Positions 39,601-43,006 of a stretch of 43,006 nucleotides of DNA are shown piece by piece. The position numbers and the translations under genes were made by a program. The DNA lies in assembly GCF_001949145.1 (NCBI RefSeq), contig NW_019091373.1, positions 196,460-239,465 on the forward strand, in the 5' to 3' direction. The notes beneath the pieces were generated by a model, which saw only the letters and a program-made list of their open reading frames with translations, had not been told where the DNA came from and did no database searches. This DNA comes from Acanthaster planci (Eukaryota; Echinodermata; Asteroidea; Valvatida; Acanthasteridae). Within the stretch, counting starts at the first letter, position 1, and every line of letters begins with the position of its first letter.

Positions 39601-42459
39601 AAAACTGGCAATTTTAATTCGGTACTTTCTGTTTGTCATTGCTTACATGAGGCTGATCTCTTTCTTTGGAGACTGGATTGTGCTCGATTAGGAAAGGAAT
39701 ATCACCAATGTTTTCATTCTGATTTTCTAAATACTCTGACTTCCTTTGTAGGTGGATCCCCATCAGAGATCTGCCAAGAATCTCTACATCTACAACCTTT
39801 TGGTGTCGCTGGTTGATCAGGAAGATAAGACCATCGCAAGCGTGCGTGAGTCCGAAGAGGAGGTATGTTGATTTGAATCAGTTGCGTGTTTTCATTCAAA
39901 ACATCTCCTGATTATTCAGCTTACCACGAGCACATGCGTTTCTTTACCCCAATTCACTAACTTATGAATCTTTCTATGTTCGTGTGCTTAAATCCAGTCA
40001 ATATCTCAGTTGTCATCCTATCAGTCCATCTATCTTCATTTTTAGGTGAGGGAAATTCTAAATGATAGAATGACTGAGGAGTCACGCTCCGAGCTTGAAA
40101 TCTCCGTCTATGACACCGAGAGGAATGAGAAGGCCAAACAGAATAGAGTTGAAAGGGTGAGTTTTTTTACTGTCTCACAGGCACTTCAATGGACACAGTT
40201 TATTAAGCTAATCATGGGTACAAACTGACAGGCAGGCAGTGTTGAACGCACAGAGGGTTCCTACTGACATGTACCAAGCACCAGACTATTACTGGTGAAA
40301 CAAGGAAATCCTGCAAAATCCACTTGGCGCTAACACAGGCAACAAACCATCAACATGGTATAAAGGAACCAAATCCTCCATTTAAGCATGTCAAAATTTC
40401 ACACTAGCAGATAGAATTGTGTTGAAGGGAACTGTTTTTGTTTAAAAATAGGAACCCCCCCTTCATGTTTAACAACCCAGTAGTAGTAAGGGAGTGTAAT
40501 GAAATCGTTAGGATTCACGACTCGGAGGGTCATGGGTTTGAATCTACCTGGTGGCTGTACATATGTTGTGTTCTTGGGAAAGACACTTCCACTTCTCTCC
40601 ACCCACATGTATCAATTGGTGTATAAATTGGTGCTGTCAGTATCCGGGGAGCAACGTGCATCCCATCCAGGGGGAATAGAAATACGCGTATTCCCAGTCA
40701 TTTCACACCGCTGAAAACCAGAGATAAGCACCGTGGCCGGATGGGCCACATTGACTCGTGACAGACTTGACTTATTTTGGGTTTAGTCAATGTCAAACAA
40801 ACTCCAACTTTCGTTGATCTGTTCTGCCTCATCAGGAGCGCCTCCAGATGGAGGAGAAGAAGCGACGTGAGGAAATGGAGCTGGACTACCTGGCACCGTT
40901 CCTGGCCCAGATTGGTGACCCAGAGAGGCTGAACAGACAGCAGGCTTTGAAGCTCAAGGAAGACTGCCTGGCCGACCTCAAGCAGAGGCTCATCGACAAG
41001 GCCAATCTCATCCAAGCACGATTTGAGAAAGTGGGTCTTTGGCTTGCTGCAACATTCTTTAGAGCAATCCATTTGTAAAGGCTAATTTTTGCATTTGTAG
41101 TTGAATCTCCCCACAAGATAAATACAATACAAATGCAAGACAAAAAGTTTGCTCATTGTAATAAATGAAAGCAGAGTTAAGGCACCTTTCCATAGCTATT
41201 TTCAAAATGTATTAGAGGGTCAATATCTGCAATGAGATCAAAGCAGCATTTGTAAATTCAACTGTGCCAAATTGAAGTTTAAAAGACCGGGAATTATGCC
41301 CCAAAAGGGCCATTTAGAAATGAATTTTCAAATACGACATCATCATGGCATCACTTCTCATTTTTGATGCTGAGACCATTAGAAGAAAGACTGACTTGAG
41401 GAACAGGTGATGATACCAAACAAAGTCCATCACAAGTCATCCAGTCTTACGCACAGCCTCGGGCTTCATCCGAATCTGTTGTCTAGAGCTAGGTCTAGGT
41501 CTTCCCTCCATTGGAAATGTGCGGAGACGCGTAGACATTAGACCTAGCCATAGCTCTGGAAGCCCATTTCAGACATGGCCTCAACCTGATTCAAATGAAC
41601 TCTAACTTAGACATTCCTTTTGTTGTTCATAACCCATTAATGCCATACTTTTTACCTGAGCGGGTCAGCACCTGACTTCTGATTTCACTTACTGTGATCG
41701 GCCACATTACCGTTCTGTCCCATTGATCTTAACATGCACTGATGTTGGCCTGTCTTTGCCTGCAGGAGACGGCGGAGCTACAGAAGAAGCAGAACTGGTA
41801 CCAGCAGAACCAGGTCAACATGCACAAGGACGACGAGGAGGAGTATCTGGCCTTCTGCAGCGAGGCCATGTTCAGAATACACATCCTGGAGCTCAGACTC
41901 AACAGGTCAGGACGCAGTGTCTATGCTAGACGACATTTTGACAGTCTCACACCCACTGGTTTGAAAAGCGAATTTATCTCAATCTCAACATTGTCATACG
42001 TGCAGCAGAATGTTTGGATGTTGTGGCTTAGGTGCGGTCTTACAATACTCCAGAGAGAGATGAGTTAGGCCTGCGCTAATGTGTTGGGTAATTTAAGGCT
42101 TTGCTTCCAACAACGCTTTAAGAGTAAGGGTTCCTTAAAACCCTCAGAAGTCGCTGTGTGTTCATATCATACGTCTTGCATTTAAGACCGAATTTGTCTC
42201 CTTCTTTGAAACCTGTCAAAGTTACATAAGGAAACGAACCTACCCCCACCTAAAAAACAAGAAAGAAATCATGGAACTCCAGAGGAGAATCCCTTCACTT
42301 TCCAGCTCTAGTTATATTTAAAATTGTTGTGTTTTTTTAATATGTGACCTTTTTTTTTAATTTTTTCATGGTTTCAGACACAAGGAGAATGCCCCTCACA
42401 AATACATGGCACTGGAGCAGAGACTACGGACAGATTCACGACTGTCGGAACACTTCTAA
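30685..42459 (+). CDS. DRC7: DRC7 (CCDC135/lobo), dynein regulatory complex subunit 7 (complete, 15 exons)
   Basis: Exons: 30685..30857, 31485..31779, 32287..32481, 32828..32986, 33940..34158, 34524..34643, 35218..35422, 36469..36597, 37497..37729, 38055..38270, 39752..39862, 40046..40156, 40836..41030, 41766..41905, 42378..42459 (TAA). Phases all close; 860 aa (human about 874). The start has an accATGG context. Landmarks: LNECRVEKFVCTTIRPTLLP, QRGNCFEISTLLCS (170-183), RVHSWVLVLAGKREVPENFF (288-307), YWVNMQD, ARVDGLVKREETP, ISVYDTERNEK, LDYLAPFLAQ, QRLIDKANLIQARFE, MFRIHILELRLNR. A Lys/Glu-rich coiled coil is encoded by exon 4. Family knowledge: DRC7 is part of the nexin-dynein regulatory complex linking axonemal doublets in motile cilia and flagella, with a transglutaminase-like domain. 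Triad-like Cys174 and His290 are present; the likely third residue is Glu309 where I recall Asp in human. Confidence 0.96.
31013..31100 (-). mobile_element. CR1/L2-like SINE or LINE 3' tail, DRC7 intron 1
   Basis: On the minus strand it reads AAGCACTGAACATTT, ATGAAATGAGCGCTATATAA, then AATTTAATAAATA. This parallels the tail of the SINE at 35571..35942 (GCGCATTTGAACATA, GTGAAATTTGCGCTTTATAA, ATGAATAGATTATTATT). Such tails are recognised by CR1/L2-clade reverse transcriptases. Only the 3' end is present. Confidence 0.6.
35571..35942 (+). mobile_element. Full-length tRNA-derived SINE with CR1/L2-like tail, copy 1, DRC7 intron 7
   Basis: Order of parts: a tRNA-like head (TTGGCAAGGTAGTTC, B-box GGTTCGAATCC), a body with GGATTGGGTTTTCAGTCCC, GTGGGTTTTACCCAGAA and CTAAAACTGTAACTGCTTCT, and a tail with GTGAAATTTGCGCTTTATAA ending in an ATT microsatellite (about 35925-35942). 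About 370 bp, apparently complete. A second copy lies in intron 10 of the same gene in the same orientation. Confidence 0.8.
36691..37026. mobile_element. Fold-back MITE-like element, copy 2, DRC7 intron 8
   Basis: It has the same ends and internal blocks as copy 1 in the DLST intron: left GTAATAACCCTTTTGC, AATAAAATCTGATACAC, CAATTTGAATTC, TAAAGACACTGTTGCTATA; right AACTCAGTGTACCAGATTTT, AACTCGCAAAAGG. At about 336 bp it is slightly shorter than copy 1 (about 370 bp). The two copies share a left-to-right order, so their centres can be compared to define a consensus. Confidence 0.8.
38302..38500 (+). mobile_element. SINE copy 2, 5' part, starting 32 bp after the exon 10 donor of DRC7
   Basis: It matches copy 1 (35571..) from GGTTGGCGAAGTAGTTCTTC through GGATTGGGTTTTCAGTCCC, GTGGGTTTTACCCAGAA and CTAAAACTGTAACTGCTTCT, then homology fades near 38500. 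The B-box is mutated (GTTCAATTCTC). The matching tail appears only about 880 bp downstream, so this copy looks interrupted. The exon 10 reading frame stays open through this SINE until 38582. Confidence 0.7.
39376..39462 (+). mobile_element. SINE copy 2, displaced 3' tail, DRC7 intron 10
   Basis: TTTAATGTCTTCATTGTA, GCACATTTGAACATATC and TATGAAATTTGCACTTTATA, followed by AATGAATAAATTATAATTAT, match the last 85 bp of the full-length copy in order and strand. With the head at 38302..38500 it implies either insertion of about 880 bp into one SINE with loss of its middle, or two truncated copies. Confidence 0.7.
40490..40790 (+). mobile_element. tRNA-derived SINE, DRC7 intron 12
   Basis: It has a tRNA-like head with B-box GGTTTGAATCT (40538-40548), then TTCTTGGGAAAGACACTTCC, GTATCCGGGGAGCAACGTGC, CATCCCATCCAGGGGGAATA, AACCAGAGATAAGCACC and GGGCCACATTGACTCG. 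This block order is typical of a SINE type common in marine invertebrates. A decayed relative lies at 8715..8890. It occupies much of the short intron just before exon 13. Confidence 0.65.
41452..41588 (+). mobile_element. MITE-like repeat, copy B, DRC7 intron 13
   Basis: Plus-strand counterpart of copy A at 30075..30203: CATCCGAATCTG, TAGAGCTAGGTCTAGGTCTT, CCATTGGAAATGTG, GGAGACGCGTAGACAT, TAGACCTAGCC, AGCTCTGGAAGCCC. Copies A and B are in opposite orientation about 11.4 kb apart and bracket nearly the whole DRC7 gene. Copy B has a 6-bp AGGTCT repeat that copy A lacks. Confidence 0.75.
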
Positions 42460-43006
42460 GATGCATTCCTTGTCTTTCAAAGCCACCACTGCAACTAAAG
42501 ATCACAGTCTGGATGTTTAAAAGTGGTGGCTGTGTCCCTCTACAGTCTGTAATTGACTACTTGACTGCTTGATATTGTCCCCAAATTTATCCTACACTGG
42601 TATACAAGACCAAGTTAAGATAGCTCAGTCTAGTTGCTTATGCTGTGTTTCTAATTTGTGACATCAGCCGTAGGTTTATCACTGGATTTGCCTGAAGCCG
42701 ATTGGAACACAGTTAACCACTTTGCCTCAGGATTATTTCACAGTGATCTGGCCACAACTGATCTGATGATCCTCAACCTGAGGATTATCAGATCATGCTT
42801 GTGAGTACGCTGCATAGCTGTCACGTGACGTAGTGTGGATTCACACATCATCCCCTGCTGAGTGGTTCACAAAGTTATCCTCATCTGGGTTACAGGAGCT
42901 TGAGCTGTGCAGCACACCTCAATGTTGTTGCCACCATTTTACAGTTAGTTTCAGACCAGGGCCATAGAGAACCAATGATGTCGACCTGTTGCACATTGTT
43001 GGCTAG
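42460..43006 (+). other. DRC7 3' UTR / downstream flank to the window end
   Basis: No second coding exon and no AATAAA were seen before the window ends, so the transcript end lies beyond, or a variant signal is used. The segment contains a strong hairpin at 42760..42794, listed separately. Confidence 0.55.
42760..42794 (+). repeat. Near-perfect 16-bp stem, 3-nt loop hairpin about 300 bp after the DRC7 stop
   Basis: GATCTGATGATCCTCA (42760-42775), a 3-nt ACC loop, and TGAGGATTATCAGATC (42779-42794) pair at 15 of 16 positions. If the 3' UTR extends this far it would form a stable RNA stem. It may be a structured UTR element or the centre of a small palindromic repeat. No T-run follows, so it is not a terminator-like element. 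Confidence 0.6.

Noticed and set aside
1-43006. CRISPR arrays, bacterial-type operons, phage or viral genes
   Set aside because: No regularly spaced repeats, no ribosome-binding-site-led open frames, and all real coding sequence is spliced; the window is a eukaryotic nuclear locus.

Overview
The window is animal nuclear DNA. Coding exons are short, with GT-AG introns of about 0.1 to 3 kb, AT-rich noncoding DNA, tRNA-derived SINEs with CR1/L2-like tails, and many short fold-back (MITE-like) elements. The four proteins closely match their vertebrate orthologues, while the introns are compact and the repeats are not vertebrate in style. This suggests an invertebrate, most likely a marine deuterostome such as a lancelet, hemichordate or echinoderm. 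That placement is an inference and the species cannot be read from the sequence.

Layout from left to right: (1) the last two exons of DLST, the E2 succinyltransferase of the 2-oxoglutarate dehydrogenase complex (+, 1..932, 5' end outside the window); (2) a 3.6 kb intergenic stretch ending in a probable MEMO1 promoter with a CRE-like palindrome; (3) a complete 9-exon MEMO1 gene (+, 4558..13339, 295 aa); (4) a 4.6 kb tail-to-tail intergenic region rich in inverted-repeat elements; (5) a complete 21-exon TTC27 gene on the minus strand (29771 down to 17898, 848 aa); (6) a 0.9 kb head-to-head intergenic region, probably a shared promoter; (7) a complete 15-exon DRC7 gene (+, 30685..42459, 860 aa), followed by 3' flank to the window end. 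I rebuilt the exons by hand from splice sites, reading frame and remembered homology. The phases close across all junctions in all three complete genes, and the protein lengths fall within a few residues (MEMO1, TTC27) or about 14 residues (DRC7) of the human proteins.

The genes do not form one pathway: mitochondrial TCA cycle, metal-binding/redox and cell motility, a TPR scaffold, and ciliary axoneme. The neighbourhood is informative in two ways. MEMO1 and TTC27 also lie close together on human chromosome 2p22.3, so this may be an old linkage. TTC27 and DRC7 are divergent and could share a promoter.

I did not find a new enzyme system or defence-like system. The strongest unexplained signal is an unusual density of apparently unrelated fold-back elements (at least nine families or loci). 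Two of these families occur twice in the window, and one copy sits in the TTC27/DRC7 promoter interval. Another point worth checking is an apparent Asp-to-Glu change at the third position of the transglutaminase-like triad of DRC7.
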